Below are positions 1-11,147 of a stretch of 64,000 nt of DNA, piece by piece. The stretch lies in assembly GCA_914767885.1 (NCBI GenBank), contig CAJZBQ010000023.1:685501-749500 (forward strand), in the 5' to 3' direction. Every line of letters starts with the position of its first letter. Position 1 is the first letter of the stretch. Both the position numbers and the translations under genes were made by a program. Source of the DNA: Blepharisma stoltei (lineage: Eukaryota > Ciliophora > Heterotrichea > Heterotrichida > Blepharismidae). The notes below the pieces were generated by a model. The model was not told the origin of the DNA and did not search any database. It saw only the letters and a program-made list of their open reading frames with translations.

Positions 1-2513
1 CTTCAGCACTTTAATGTCGAATCTAGTCACATCAAGCACAAATACCATGAAAAAGGAAGCTGAAAATAACCATTGGCTTTACGAATACATGATGGGATTA
101 TCAAACGAAGTTTATTTGACTCCTTTCCCCAAGCATATTTATGGAGAAAAATTTTCAGAAATTGCCAAAAATCTTTATCTAAAGCATAATTCCTTACTCA
201 TTGGTGTTCAAACCAAAATGGCAGACCCAGAAACATTGGAAATTCATTATGAAATTTTATTAAATCCTACTGAATATCAGATCCAAGAAGACGATAACGC
301 GTTTATCATTGCTGCTGATATAGAAGATGCCAGAGGTATTGAAGACAGTACAATTACTGAAGTCCATGTTCCTGTATTTAGCGACGAAATATATGCTGAA
401 TTTTCTCAATTTAAAACTCCAATAACAAAAAAGAGCGTCTGCAGAGACCTTGAAGAAAAGCATTTGATAATGTGGGAGCATGATTTAAGAGGCTCATTGT
501 GGGATCATATTTTAATATTCGGAAGAATTGAACATTTGGAAATATTTTTAGATATTTTTACAAAAATCACAGAGCAGACTATATGCTATGTGTCAGATCA
601 GCCTCCAGATGAGCGATGAGAAAGGATTAATCAGTCATATAAAGAAGCTTTTTATCTAGAGTGCTCTTTAATTGATGTAGAAGAGCTGTCACATACAGCT
701 ATAAATTTTGCCTATCATGTAATTCTTTTAAGTACAAGAATTTCAGGCTCAGCTATGGATGATAGCGGAATCTTACCTATCGTCAATATTATTGAAGGAA
801 ATTTTAGCTGTAAATTCACAGTTGAATTAGTTGATGAAATCAATATGAAATACCTCGAAAAAAAGCCATCAATTGAGCTTGAATCAATGCCTTTCATCAC
901 TTAGAAATAAAATGATGGAAAGTGGACTCCAAGGCGCACTCCTTATGGAACGATAGAACCCATCCTGATGAAGCTGAAAACAGAGCCTCTATGCTCTTTT
1001 GAAGTAAGCTTTCAGGCTTGGAGATACATTGCCAAAGGAAAGTTTTGTTTCTCACCTGAAGGTTTTCCTGTCCCTGCCAGATGGGCTAGACAAGTTTTGC
1101 CTAGTACATGATCTTTTCTATTAGGAAGCATAGGGGCATCTCACAGACGATGGCTCTGCCCGAGGGAACTGAGCCTTGGTAGGTGCATAAGGTCGAAAAC
1201 CTAAAGGACAACCGTTAAGAGCCAAGGTGGGCAATGGCTAGTGGCTAGATCCACTTATGGATAGCATAATCGGTTAAGTAAGTTTCATCACTTGGCCAAG
1301 ATATGCAGCTTCTCACGTATTTCTTTCAAGTACCTTACTCTCCCATCCTTTATCAACTGCATTTTGTAAAATTTGGGAAAATTAACCTCCATCCTTGATC
1401 GAACAATTTTCATACAGTAAAATAAAACTCACTCCCCTTGCCCATCTCAAATCTAACTACCTATCTGTATATTAATGAATAAGAGGTTATACCGTATATA
1501 ATCTTTCATACGCAATTTCATTGCGATTCCTAGATATAGAAATTTCCCATAGATGACGCAGTTTGCCCTTGATTTTGCCCACTGAAAAAAATTTTTTGGT
1601 TTCGACCAGTACCATATGGTTTGGTCACACCAAAAAATTTTTTCAGTGGGCAAATCAAGGGCAAACAATGCCATCTATAGGAAAATTCTATATTTGTTAA
1701 TATATTGCATACTCCACTTTTGTGGCTAGCATAAAATATTTATATTGAAAATTTTCATTTAATAACAAATTTTTGGCGATCTAATGATGGGAGTTAGATT
1801 ACATTATCGCTCAAGGCTTTCATAATAACTATATCATTGATCTAATCCAAAGACTAATAATTTATGAAGATATTTATGCAGAAACTGGGATTGATGAAAA
1901 CTATCAAATAAATTCAATTGACCTCCCTATCTCTTTGAGTGGGAGAATCACATTTGGAGAAATATTCATATATTTCATAAATCTGCCGAGACCAGTCATC
2001 GCATTAGGAATATACCGTGGCGTTGGATATCTAAACAACGAAGTTCCATATGTCTATACAAAGCCGGATCCAAATACTCCACTTTTTGAAAATGATAAAA
2101 TCTTCGTCATGGGAGAATTAAATAATCGCGAAAATAGCCCTTTCCTTCAAGATGTCAGAAGAAAAAAGCGAAAAGACACGATCATTGACCTCGGCAGAAA
2201 GAAATCACTCACTAAAGCAGCCCAAAGCTTGCTTGTAAGAAAAGAAACTGCGGCCGAGAACGCAATCAAACTAATAGAAGAAGAAGATAAGGACCCAAAC
2301 CAAATGCTTGAAGACGAAGTTATCATGGAGATGGTCAGAAACTTCCTCTGCAAAACTAGAAACGAAAGAGATATAATAAGGGTACTTTTTATTTAGAAAC
2401 AAAATGAAACTCTGCTAAATCTCGCCAACGAGTACTCCTCAGTCCAAAAACTCCTTTTAGGCTTCAACTCAGCTGAACTCGACTCTTCTTCAAAATCCCT
2501 TGAAAGCCCTTAA
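1..2513 (+). CDS. Slo/BK-type calcium-activated K+ channel, C-terminal gating-ring part (5' partial)
   Basis: The frame is open to the window edge, so pore and RCK1 start lie upstream. Residues like GLSNEVYLTPFPKHIYG and ILLNPTEYQIQ match the RCK1 end and linker of Slo channels. DHILIFGRIEHLEIFL starts RCK2, and the tail has VIALGIYRG and a NDKIFVMGE finish. A TGA at 617-619 is Trp inside RCK2. Two inserts must go: a SINE-like element (892-1293) and a MITE (1336-1796). Together they restore frame and give the continuous segment SSTLDYIIAQGFHNNYIIDL. A 15-nt intron lies at 2382-2396, and the stop is TAA at 2511. The family forms a cytosolic gating ring that opens the pore on Ca2+ or voltage. 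Family assignment is strong; ion selectivity cannot be judged without the pore. Confidence 0.85.
892..1293 (+). mobile_element. SINE-like insert S1 in the Slo channel gene
   Basis: The 11-bp direct repeat tttcatcactt sits at 892-902 and 1283-1293. Removing 391 bp joins ESMPFIT to TWPRYAASH in frame. The 5' side begins agaaataaaATGATGG and the 3' end is a short repeat tail, ggttaagtaag. The insert is richer in GC than flanking DNA and has no credible ORF. The two junctions do not share a TA dinucleotide. Confidence 0.75.
1336..1796 (+). mobile_element. MITE of the ATCCTTGATCGAACG family in the Slo gene
   Basis: TA at 1336-1337 and again at 1795-1796. The left end ACTCTCCCATCCTTTATC is followed about 50 bp later by a second box, CATCCTTGATCGAAC. 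The right end is the inverted, degenerate box ending gatgggagTTA. Excising 459 bp gives ACC TTA GAT TAC in frame. It carries a nested hairpin at 1541-1685. Confidence 0.75.
1541..1685. repeat. Long imperfect palindrome nested in a MITE
   Basis: Arms of about 50 nt around TTGCCCTTGATTTGCCCACT and its reverse complement, with a loop around 1608-1620. No coding content. Confidence 0.8.
2382..2396 (+). other. 15-nt spliceosomal intron
   Basis: GTACTTTTTATTTAG follows an AGG codon. Without removal the frame stops at the TAG inside the intron. With removal it runs 38 codons more to TAA. Confidence 0.85.
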
Positions 2514-2558
2514 TGTAATTTTTAGTATTTTCTATCACTTGTACAATTAATTAAATAA

Positions 2559-4547
2559 ATGGACCCTTCACCTCCATTCAAGCGACTTCCTGAGCCTCAA
2601 GAAGAGGACAAACTTTTGAAAAGAGCCCGTGTTGACCCGAAGTCCAACACTGAGTATGAGCCGACTCGGGTTCTTTTTATTCGCGGTCTGAATCAAAATG
2701 TAAAAGAAAAAGATGTAGTTGATCTTTGTTCTCAGGTCGGAGTTGTTGAACAAGTGTTTTTGCTTCGTAATAAAGGTCAAGCTTTCGTTGAATTTGATTC
2801 GCTTGAGGCTGCTGATTTTTGTCTGCTGCACTTTTCGAGAGCCCCTGCATTTTTGAATGGGAATCGGCTCTTTTTTTCATATTCAGGCAGACAAGTGATT
2901 ACTCGGAAGCCTCATGAGCCTGCACAGCCGTCTAAAGAACTGCTTCTTACGATTACTCAAGCCCGCTACCCTGTCACTGTTGATGTCATTGGGAAAATCT
3001 TGATACCATATGGCAGAGTGGTCAAAACTCGGATCTTCCCGAGGAATTTTGGATACCAGTGCATATATATACATAAAATTGCGTATGGCGACCGACTCGT
3101 CCTCCCAGCGACGGTAACCCGTGCATATCCGGGCATAGTTTGTTGGGGAAGAGGATGGCCCAGCAGCATCTGGATCCCAGTAGCGATGGGCATAAGCACG
3201 GATCCGCTGGTTGTGACAAGATCCTATGGCAATTTCCTTTGACTCCTTTTTCCAGCAGCAGCAGCAACACCCAAGCCAGTGGCTGCCTGAGATGGAGCAG
3301 GGCGACATACCTGTTCAAGCTGCTGCTATGGTCTGCCCCGAATCGCGGAAGCGTTTAGTTTTTCCTAGGGATGACCTGAGGAAAGGGGAAGCAGACTAGA
3401 CAACAATATGGCGGTCTCTCTAGTTGAAAGGATCCCGTAAAGGGGTGATCGGCCAGGAGTACAAGGTAGAGTGGCGTAATATGAGCAAAGGGACTGAGTT
3501 TGGAAAAGGTGGTGCACAGCGACAGTCTGCGGACCCAATAGGGCATCCACTACCGAGAAACCAGGGGTTTCGGCCTGGGCTCAGAGGTACCAGAGGTGGA
3601 AGTCCATCCAATTTGCAAGGCCACAACGCAGCCTAGCGGCTACGAAGGATGTCACTCATGGAATTAGGGACTTAAAATACTATTCATAATCTAATCTAAT
3701 AATTTTGGATACCAGTGCATAATTGAAATGGATTCTTTAGAATCTGCCACTGCTGCTAGAGCTGCTTTGGATGGTCAGCATATATACAGCGGATGCAACT
3801 TAATCAAGGCGGAATATAGCCCTATGACATTGCTTGTACAAGACAAAGGGGAACTTGAAGAGGAAGAAGAAAAAAGTTTAAATGAAGAAGATATCAGTAA
3901 CGTCGTTTTTCTACATAACATGGCTGATAAAGTTACACCTGATATGCTTTTCAACTTATTTTCTTTATATGGAAACGTTTTACGAGTCAAAATTTTCTTT
4001 AAACGAAGGGATATGGGGCTTGTCCAGTTTGAAGATCACCAGCAAGCTGTTTTAGCAATTAACAACCTGAATAACTTGCCTTTTATGGGCCAAACGCTTC
4101 TAGTTTCTATTTCACGCAACAGTTTTATTAATATGCCTTCTAGCGAGAGGAAAGCAGCTTTATGCAAAGATTTTGGAAACTCAGCTTTTCAACGTTTTAA
4201 AATTGCAGGGTCGAAGAACTTTCAAAATATATTCCCGCCTTCAAATATTTTGCATTTGTCTAACCTATTCTTTTTTTTATATAAATAGGCTTTGGTATAG
4301 GATTTTAGTAGAAATTGGAATAATTATAGGAACTTGTATATCTGAAAATATGGATGAGCACTTTTTTAGAAATCTGTTTGCGGAACAAGCAGAATTAGTT
4401 GGTCTTAAATATATAGGTGAGGGCAGACGAATGGCACTTGCTAAATTCAAGAGTATTGCTGATGCAGTCATGGTTCTTGTTTATCATCATAACGAAAATC
4501 TTAACGGCCGGCTGTTGAAAATCGCTTTTTCTAAAGCAAACTTTTAG
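2559..4547 (+). CDS. PTB-like protein with four RRM domains
   Basis: After removal of two inserts this is a 419-aa protein. RRM1 starts near residue 35 (RVLFIRGLNQNVKEKDVVDL, then KGQAFVEF). RRM2 follows with LLLTITQARYPVTVDVIGKI and IEMDSLESATAARAALDGQ. RRM3 has SNVVFLHNMADKVTPDMLF. RRM4 has PPSNILHLSN and ends in LKIAFSKANF, as in polypyrimidine-tract-binding proteins. The family binds CU-rich RNA and controls splicing and mRNA fate. RRM2 is split by a 656-bp insert and RRM4 by a 73-bp IES; removing both restores frame. The start is ATG at 2559, preceded by attaaataa. It could also be an hnRNP-L relative; PTB fits better by the order of four RRMs. Confidence 0.85.
3045..3721 (+). mobile_element. 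SINE-like insert S2 in the PTB-like gene
   Basis: An exact 21-bp direct repeat (3045-3065 and 3701-3721; it encodes NFGYQCI) flanks the insert. Removing 656 bp gives the uninterrupted RRM2 segment NFGYQCIIEMDSLE. The head is near gtATGGCGACC and the tail is ataatctaatctaat. The ORFs within it are on both strands and resemble no protein. Confidence 0.85.
4266..4338. other. 73-bp TA-bounded IES in RRM4
   Basis: TA at 4266-4267 and 4339-4340. Excision turns TCT AAC CTA ... TCT GAA into HLSNLSENMDE, the expected RNP2-to-helix join of RRM4. The sequence is AT-rich with in-frame stops. Confidence 0.8.
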
Positions 4548-4653
4548 ATTTCTCCTTTTCTAACTTCTAATTTCATGTTATTACTTTAGTAAAAGCTATA
4601 TTCTTTCGTTATATGTTAGTTTTAGAAGAAGATTTAAATTATCAGACTGCCTA

Positions 4654-5595
4654 TTATTCGATTTTTAGCAAAATCTTTCCACTTGAAAGGCTGCCTCTGT
4701 ATTCGGTTATGGCTTCCTGGAAATTTGTCCAGTTTTTTATAGACGCGATTTTAGGGACAAATAATGAATAATTCTGCCGCAAAATGCTTTCCCAGTTACC
4801 TAAATTGTCTTTATAATCATTCAGGTGAAATCCTTTGATTTTCTTGCTTTCCAAAATCAAGTTAGTGAGATCTACTTTTTCACATGGTTTTGCTGAGAGA
4901 TTTCCAACAATAATAACAGTCCCATCAGGCTGTAGAACTTTTAACAAAGAATTGGTAATAGTTGAGCCTATAAAATCAATAGCAAAACTTGGCTTCTCTT
5001 TTTCTGAAACTTCTTTCAGCTTCTTTGGAAAGTCTTTGCTGCTTGAATCAAGCACATTTTCTAATCCCAGCTGCTTGAGCTCTTCAATTTGAGAGCTTTT
5101 TCTGATAATCCCAATTGGCCTTTTACCTTGGGTTAGGCCTAATTTTATGAGAATTTTTCCTAAACTTGACATTGCAGCAGTAACAATAAAAGACCCCTGA
5201 TCTCCTACCAGATTAAGAATCGAAATAGCAGTCAGGGGATTTACCATTATTCCAGCAGCTTGTTCTGAAGACAAATCATCTGGGATTTCATGCCAAAGAT
5301 TAGAGATTGCAAACTGAGACCAGGATCCTATTCGAAAGTATCCAGCGATCCTACGTCCAATAAGCCTTGCATCTAGTTCTTGGCCTACTGACTCTATTCT
5401 GCCACTTCCTTCAAGTCCTAAAGTTACTGGATATTCTGATTTCTCGTCATACGCTCCTACAAGTGTTGCAAGATCTGCTGGGTTTATAGCGGAATATTCC
5501 ATCTTAACGAGAACTTCTCTACTCATAGGACTTGGAATAGGGATGGAGTCCATTATGGGCACGCTCCTTCTCTTCAATATGCGGATCGCTTTCAT
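4654..5595 (-). CDS. Zinc-independent MDR family oxidoreductase (trans-2-enoyl-reductase/quinone reductase type)
   Basis: Complete 313-aa ORF. The N-terminal GroES-like half contains YSAINPADLATLVGAY and VTLGLEGSGRIESVG. The C-terminal half is a Rossmann NAD(P)H-binding domain, with the region around IVTAAMSSLGKILIKLG replacing the usual glycine loop, and FAIDFIGSTITNSLLK. No structural-zinc cysteine set is seen. The arrangement resembles mitochondrial enoyl-[acyl-carrier-protein] reductase (MECR/ETR1) and NADPH:quinone reductases. An MECR role would fit the mitochondrial acyl carrier protein gene at 41.6 kb, but that is inference; sequence alone does not fix the substrate. No inserts are needed. 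Confidence 0.75.
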   Translation of the reverse strand: MKAIRILKRRSVPIMDSIPIPSPMSREVLVKMEYSAINPADLATLVGAYDEKSEYPVTLGLEGSGRIESVGQELDARLIGRRIAGYFRIGSWSQFAISNLWHEIPDDLSSEQAAGIMVNPLTAISILNLVGDQGSFIVTAAMSSLGKILIKLGLTQGKRPIGIIRKSSQIEELKQLGLENVLDSSSKDFPKKLKEVSEKEKPSFAIDFIGSTITNSLLKVLQPDGTVIIVGNLSAKPCEKVDLTNLILESKKIKGFHLNDYKDNLGNWESILRQNYSLFVPKIASIKNWTNFQEAITEYRGSLSSGKILLKIE

Positions 5596-5754
5596 TTTTT
5601 ATATTAGTTTATAAAGAATAATAACCAATAGGAGTCTTATTTAGACTGTAAAAAATGATTTTTTAAGGAAAATTTCAATGTAATTGCTCTGCATAAATAA
5701 TATAATATAATCCAAATCGCTATTTTACCATAATCTCGTCCTATTTATTATAAA

Positions 5755-7369
5755 ATGTCTGAAGGGAAAGACTCGCCTAGTAAGCTTGAGCAGCGAGCTA
5801 AAGAATTCATGCAGACATTCAACCAAGAAGACATCAAACGTCGTAAAGAAGAACAAACTGTAGAGCTGAGGAAATCCAAAAGAGCTGACCAAGCCACAAA
5901 ACGCAGAAATTTCCAATCGAATGATCAAGAGTGGGTCAAAGTAAATGAAAAGTATAAAAAATATTATGTATACCAATTATATTAAATAGCCTTTTTATAT
6001 AAGTAGAATTCCGATTACACTATGAATTAATATACTTGCAGACCTCCCAGAGCTGCTCCAAGCAATCCGAGCCACAGATCCTGAGCGTCACCTATTTGCA
6101 GCTCAAGGATTACGAAAACTTCTGAGCATAGAACATCAGCCACCAATCCAAGAAGTCATCGATGCAGGCGTCGTCCCAATTCTTATAGAATGAATTCAAA
6201 GGTTTGAGTTTCCTCAGCTTCAGTTTGAATCGACCTGGGCACTGACAAACATTGCATCTGGAACACACCAACACTGCCAAGTCATTGTAGAAAAAGGAGC
6301 CATTCCTTTGCTTGTCAAACTTCTAGAATCACCCAACGAAGAAGTCAGAGAGCAAGCTGTCTGGGCCATTGGCAACATCGGAGGTGACGCAGCCCATTGC
6401 AGAGATATCATTCTACAGCACAACGGGCTGCAATTGTTGATTAACTGCGTAGAAAACACAGCCAAGCCTTCAATGATCAAAAATGGAAGCTGGGCTATCA
6501 GCAACTTGTGCAGAGGCAAACCACCCCCAGCTTTTGAAATGATTAAAGACGCCATTCCGATTTTGGCAAAAGTAGTCATGGAGCATCATGATACGGAGCT
6601 TTTGACTGATTGCTTGTGGGCATTGTCACATTTATCAGAAGGAGGGGAAGAAAAGGTAGAAATGGTAATTGATAGTGGATGCATACCAAGAGTGATTCAG
6701 TTTTTGGGACATCATATATATAACGTGCAGTTACCAGCAATTAGGACGATCGGGAATGTAGTCACAGGAAATGACAAGCAGACACAAATTGTGCTTGGAA
6801 TGGGAGGAGCTGTAGCATTATCAAACTTATTGAGCTCTCCTAAGAAAAATATCAGAAAAGAAGCTGTTTGGAGTATCTCTAATATTTGTGCAGGGAGCAA
6901 GGAACAGCTAGATGCTTTGGTTGCAGCTGAGGTGTTTGGAAAAATTATTAATATCGTGCAAAAAGATGAAAAGGAAATCAGAAAAGAAGCTGTTTGGGCA
7001 CTTAGCAATGCGGCAGCTGGAGGAAGAGCTGATCACGTCGCACATTTAGTACAGCAAGGAATCATCCCAGCGCTTTGCAATTTGTTTACACTTCAAGATG
7101 TGAAAATTGTAAGTGTAGCGATGGAAGGAATTAACCGAATTTTAAAGCATGGACAAGAAAACTTCAAGACTGAACAAGGCACAAACCCGTTCGCAGACAT
7201 TGTGGAAGAGTGTGGAGGGTTAGACAAATTAGAACAACTGCAAGGCCATCCTAACACAAATATTTATGAGAAGGCGAGAACGATAATTGAGAACTATTTT
7301 GAAGTGGAGGAGGATGAAAATTCACAGCTTATTCAGTTGATAAAAGACAGTGTCCAGTTTACATTTTAA
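5755..7369 (+). CDS. Importin alpha (karyopherin alpha)
   Basis: After removing a 64-bp IES this is 516 aa. Residues about 1-70 are the basic importin-beta-binding domain (RRKEEQTVELRKSKRADQ). Armadillo repeats follow with the diagnostic W...N ladder: ESTWALTN, AVWAIGNIGG, NGSWAISNLCRG, DCLWALSHLSEG, EAVWSISNI, EAVWALSNA. TGA at about 6192 is Trp (LIEWIQRFEF). The tail has the conserved acidic end, GGLDKLEQLQ...IYEKARTIIENYF. It carries proteins with classical nuclear localisation signals through nuclear pores together with importin beta. The start ATG follows ttattataaa, the usual short leader here. Confidence 0.93.
5969..6032. other. 64-bp TA-bounded IES in importin alpha
   Basis: TA at 5969-5970 and 6033-6034, with AT-rich ends that are partly inverted. 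Excision joins NEKYKKYYV to LADLPELLQAI in frame, linking the IBB domain to the first Arm repeat. No GT...AG solution of normal length fits. Confidence 0.78.
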
Positions 7370-7467
7370 TTGCTTTAGATAACAAATCTTTTAATATCAT
7401 TAAAATAATGAAGTATTAATTTTAAATTTTTAAAGAATGTTGCCAAGAAGAAAGTATAAATACTTCT

Positions 7468-7685
7468 TACTCCCCCACTGAGCGAACAAAAAATTTTTTA
7501 TGAAAAAAAAATTTTGCTATATAACTAATCCTGCTAATTTTAAACAAATTACAATTTAAAACATAAATTTTTACAAATTAAATTCATATTTGCTTTCCAA
7601 TTTTTGCGAATTGGAATATTCTTAAATTTCTATAAAAAAAAAAACCCTCCGTGGGCGAAATAAATTTTTACAGAAGGGGGAGTTA
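7468..7685. mobile_element. MITE of the CTCCGTGAGCGAACAAAA family
   Basis: TA at both ends with terminal TTACTCCCCCACTGAGCG and its inverse near gaagggggAGTTA. The internal core gcaaattaaattaatatttg is shared with the other copies. It is intergenic, after importin alpha. Confidence 0.75.
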
Positions 7686-7800
7686 GCGTTTTATTAGCAA
7701 AACATTAGTCAAAGTGAAAATTAATATTGAGAAAGAAGAAGCATATTTGAGTTTCATAAGCAATGAGCATTAAAGATACCTTTGGAAAATATGTAAAAAG

Positions 7801-7873
7801 CACCCGAGATGGGACTTGAACCCACAGTCTCTTCCTTAGGAGGGAAGCGCCTTATCCGTTAGGCTACACGGGC
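7801..7873 (-). tRNA. tRNA-Arg (anticodon CCU)
   Basis: The reverse complement folds as a 73-nt cloverleaf. The acceptor stem is GCCCGTG/CTCGGGT, with a G-U first pair and one U-U mismatch. The D arm is GCCT...AGGC. The anticodon arm is CTTCC-CTCCTAA-GGAAG, giving CCU for codon AGG. The T arm is GTGGG-TTCAAGT-CCCAT. A run of five T follows within two bases of the 3' end, a Pol III terminator. There is no intron. Confidence 0.93.
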
Positions 7874-8102
7874 TTCTTAATTTCATTTGAATAAATTAGG
7901 TAAAATATATGATTTTAGACTATTTTTATTATTGAGTCGAAAATTCTTTTATTCTCTTTTTGATTTTTCATAAAAATTGTTTAATAAATAGTTCTAGTGT
8001 AGATAAAACTGTCTTTAGTCTTTTGTTAGGCAAGACTGATAACCATATAAATTCATATAGCTTCAATATAAATATTCTTTATTTCATCTTAAATAATTTT
8101 CT

Positions 8103-8349
8103 TACTTACGTCTTGTTCGCTTAATTTTTTTTTTTTATATAAATTAAAAAAAAAAATTTCGAATTTAATTCGAAAATATTAATTTAATTTGTAAAATTTG
8201 TGTTTTAAAACACAATTTGTTTATAATAAACAGAATTGGCTCAAGATTTGATGATACTAGTTATCACTTATATATCAAAATTTTTATATTTTTGGGTAAA
8301 AATGGGGATTTTTCTAATGTTTTTGTTCACTCACTGAGAGGGACAGTTA
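8103..8349. mobile_element. Degenerate MITE of the CTCCGTGAGCGAACAAAA family
   Basis: It shares the internal tract (ttgtaaaatttgtgttttaaaac, then atcacttatatatcaaaat) and the right-end double box (ggggatttttctaatg, then ttgttcactcactgag) with the intact copies. Both terminal boxes have decayed. Confidence 0.6.
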
Positions 8350-8860
8350 TAAAACCCAATTAATAATAATTTATTGACCTTAATGGAACCTGACAGAATA
8401 ACTGAATTATTCTTCCAATGAATAGAAGCTAGCTCCCCTCTTGGTTAGTAATAGCGAAATTTTCGCCTTCAAGCAGAGTCGGCTAATTTTTTAACATGAT
8501 AAGAATATAATAAATTAACTGTTACCACTCCCAAGGGCGTTATCTTACTTTCTTTTAATAAAAGCTAATTTATAAATCCTTTTTTTGTATTTCCCACTTC
8601 TATCTTAAAATTAATTTTTAATATAAAAACCAAATTTTTGATCTTAAAAAACCCTAAATTTTATAGATATTTGAATCAAAAAATCTAAAAATATTTTATG
8701 TTTATGCTAAAATTCAAATTTCATCGTAAATTTCATTAATTATTATTTGTATATTAATATTTTAGACTACTAACGTTAATAATCCAAAAATTAGAACTTC
8801 TTTAATGATTATGATCACTAATCAGCCAGTAGTAAGGAAGGAGACTTGAAGTTCAATGTT
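8350..8860. other. AT-rich intergenic stretch
   Basis: No convincing gene, RNA or repeat was recognised. It may include the 5' leader or a first short exon of the E2 gene; a possible 15-nt intron, GTAGTAAGGAAGGAG, lies just before it. Confidence 0.4.
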
Positions 8861-9778
8861 ATGTTTGAATCTCAAGAAGGTTCAATGCTTACCTTCCGAT
8901 TTGACGACCATTTGATCAAACTCAACTTCAATACCTTTGCATTAGAATGCAGAGCTACCAATAAACCTCTACGAAGCTATGTTGAATGGGCACAAGACAC
9001 TCTAATAGAGAAACAACAAAGTTTCACATCAGGAGAAATTGAATTTGGTGATTTACTGACAGAATTAGCAGAAGAATATCAAAGAAAGTTTTACCCTGAT
9101 GAAGAAGAAGAATTCTCAGACGGAGACAGTGATGAATATGCTCAAGAAAACATGGACATCGCCAGGCCAAGCCAAAAAGAAGAAACCAAGGCTATCGAAG
9201 AAGAAGTTAAAGTAGATCCAGCTTTAGAAGAAAAATTAAACAAATTAGAGCAAGCATTTTCTGGTCAAGGCTCTGCAACTGCAAATAAAAGGATTTTGCA
9301 AGAATACAAGTATTTGACAAATTCAAAAGAATGCAAAGGCTTGACTGTTGATTTTGAAGGGGGATCAAATATGTACGTGTGGATTGTTAGACTTGATGTC
9401 AAGATTTTTGAAGTTGATAAAGAGCTTAAAAAAGATTTCGAAAAATATGCTTCAAAGTATAACCAGAACCAAGAAATTGTGTTTGAGCTGAGGTTTGACT
9501 CACATTTCCCATTTAATCCACCCTTTTTAAGAGTAGTTAGGCCTAGGTTCCAATTCAGAACTGGGCATGTTACAATTGGAGGATCAATATGTATGGAATC
9601 ATTAACCCCGTCAGGCTGGATTCCTGTAAGAACAGTTGAAAGCATATTTGTTGAAATTCTTTTCAATATGACTGAAGGAGGCGCAAGATTAGATCCGGTC
9701 TCTGCAAATGTTGAATATTCGTTAGCAGAGGCCCAAGAAGCATTCACTAGAGTTGCGCAGCAGCATAGATGGATTTAA
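8861..9778 (+). CDS. UBE2Q-like ubiquitin-conjugating enzyme
   Basis: About 305 aa. The N-terminal half ends in an acidic stretch (PDEEEEFSDGDSDEY). The C-terminal half is a UBC fold: MYVWIVRLDVKIFE, HFPFNPPFLRVV (the PxxPP loop), then GGSICMESLTPSGW with the active-site Cys at 9590-9592. This order and the SICMESLT motif match the UBE2Q family of E2s, which charge ubiquitin from E1 and pass it to E3s or substrates. The frame is open five codons above the first ATG (8861) to a TAA at 8819, so the N-terminus could lie in an upstream exon. Decayed copies of its 3' part occur at 10570-10850. Confidence 0.85.
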   Translation: MFESQEGSMLTFRFDDHLIKLNFNTFALECRATNKPLRSYVEWAQDTLIEKQQSFTSGEIEFGDLLTELAEEYQRKFYPDEEEEFSDGDSDEYAQENMDIARPSQKEETKAIEEEVKVDPALEEKLNKLEQAFSGQGSATANKRILQEYKYLTNSKECKGLTVDFEGGSNMYVWIVRLDVKIFEVDKELKKDFEKYASKYNQNQEIVFELRFDSHFPFNPPFLRVVRPRFQFRTGHVTIGGSICMESLTPSGWIPVRTVESIFVEILFNMTEGGARLDPVSANVEYSLAEAQEAFTRVAQQHRWI

Positions 9779-9844
9779 TTTCTTAATTACCTTTAAACTT
9801 AGGAAAATTTGATTATTTTTATTGTTTAATTTTAATTCATTTTT

Positions 9845-10195
9845 ATGCGTTGCAAAAAAGTCTATGATTGGGCTAGATATAAGCTCTTGGTTGATGGAGT
9901 GATCGGAATAATTTTCGGATGCTGGCAGGTAAGAGATATTTAGCTTTATACATTTTTGCTAGGGTGTAGTGATTTGCTGTAAAAAGACGAATTCAAATTA
10001 TAATGGAGAAAAAAATATAAAACTCTATAAGATAATTTTCTTAGGTTATTAGATTTCCAGTTTCACATTTTGGTTTGTTTTAAGCCTAATATTGGCTAAA
10101 CAATTTATTATTTCTTTGTTTTGGCCTTACGCGATATTACACAAAGAGCATTAAACAATTTTTATTATTTGATAAATTAATTCAGAGATTGTCTA
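9845..10195 (+). pseudogene. Truncated tetraspanin copy
   Basis: 9845-10195 closely matches 11950-12290 of the intact tetraspanin gene. It includes KKVYDWA, GIIFGCWQ and a 15-nt intron GTAAGAGATATTTAG at the same codon. The first two-thirds of the gene are missing. A 41-codon ORF starting at ATG 9845 remains open, but the other three membrane segments and the large loop are absent. Confidence 0.8.
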
Positions 10196-10569
10196 AGTTA
10201 TGACAATAATAAATTTATTATGCATGATCTTAAAAATTAGAATCTTGTTGAATTTATCAATTTAGGGGATCAGCTAAGTTTGGATCTGCAGAAATGAGTC
10301 TTTTTAGCTATTTCTCACTTTTTCTAGGCACATTTAGGACTTTATCAACTTGGATTTTATATTTTCATCAGCATGAAGGATCAATCAGTTTAAAATTTGC
10401 AACCTGCCTTTATCTTTAAATTTACTCTCCAATTCTTATTTTTTACTTTATTTGCATTTATATTAATTATTAAATTATAGCAGTGATCTTTTCACATCTC
10501 TTAAATTTCAATCAATTATTTTATTTAACTTGAAATTAATTTCATATGCATTTCAATTAGTTTTATTGA

Positions 10570-10850
10570 CTAAATTTCCCTTTTAATTCACCCTTTAAGA
10601 GTTAGGCCTAAGCTCCAATTCAGAATTTGTATATTACCATTAGAGCATTTATATTATGGAATATCTAGTCTCAATTTTTGTAAGAAAGTTGAGAGTATAA
10701 TTTTCAAAATTTTTTCAATGTGACTGAATGATTAGACCTGGTGTCTGTAGAGAGCTCTGGAGGAAAGTCGATTTTAATTTATTATTATCTTCAAACCTTA
10801 GAATTATTTGATAGTTTCTTTTTGAATTCAAATTAATTTCATGCGTTGAA
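10570..10850 (+). pseudogene. Decayed copy of the 3' part of the UBE2Q-like gene
   Basis: It aligns along its length with 9505-9845, for example agttaggcctaagctccaat against agttaggcctaggttccaat. It has frameshifts, stops and loss of the active-site segment, and ends in the same atgcgttg that precedes the tetraspanin fragment at 9845. With the fragment at 9845 it shows that an E2-tetraspanin pair was tandemly duplicated, after which one member of each pair decayed. Confidence 0.78.
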
Positions 10851-11147
10851 TCGATAGCTAATCACAGACAAGAGAAATCATAATAGAACTATTTTCCAAA
10901 TAAATAAAGGATCTTAATTCTTCATATAAATCTTGATTTAAAGTTTCGAAACCTAAAGATGATTGAAACAATTTTAACATGAGACGTAAATACTTTTTTG
11001 GTCTTTTTATTTTTTAGGTATATTTCTTATGAAATATTAGACTTTGCTTACCTTTTATAAAACTACCCACATAGGATTCACAGATCGGTATTTTGTAACC
11101 GCTTTTAGTTAAACCTTCTATAATAAACCTCTGCTATAAAAATAAAA

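Noticed and set aside
3066-3700. Several ORFs of 60-140 codons on both strands inside the S2 insert
   Set aside because: They overlap each other in different frames, resemble no family, and lie wholly inside an insert bounded by a 21-bp duplication.
9845-9975. Small independent 41-codon protein at 9845
   Set aside because: Collinear with the 3' part of tetraspanin including its intron; it is better explained as a truncated duplicate.
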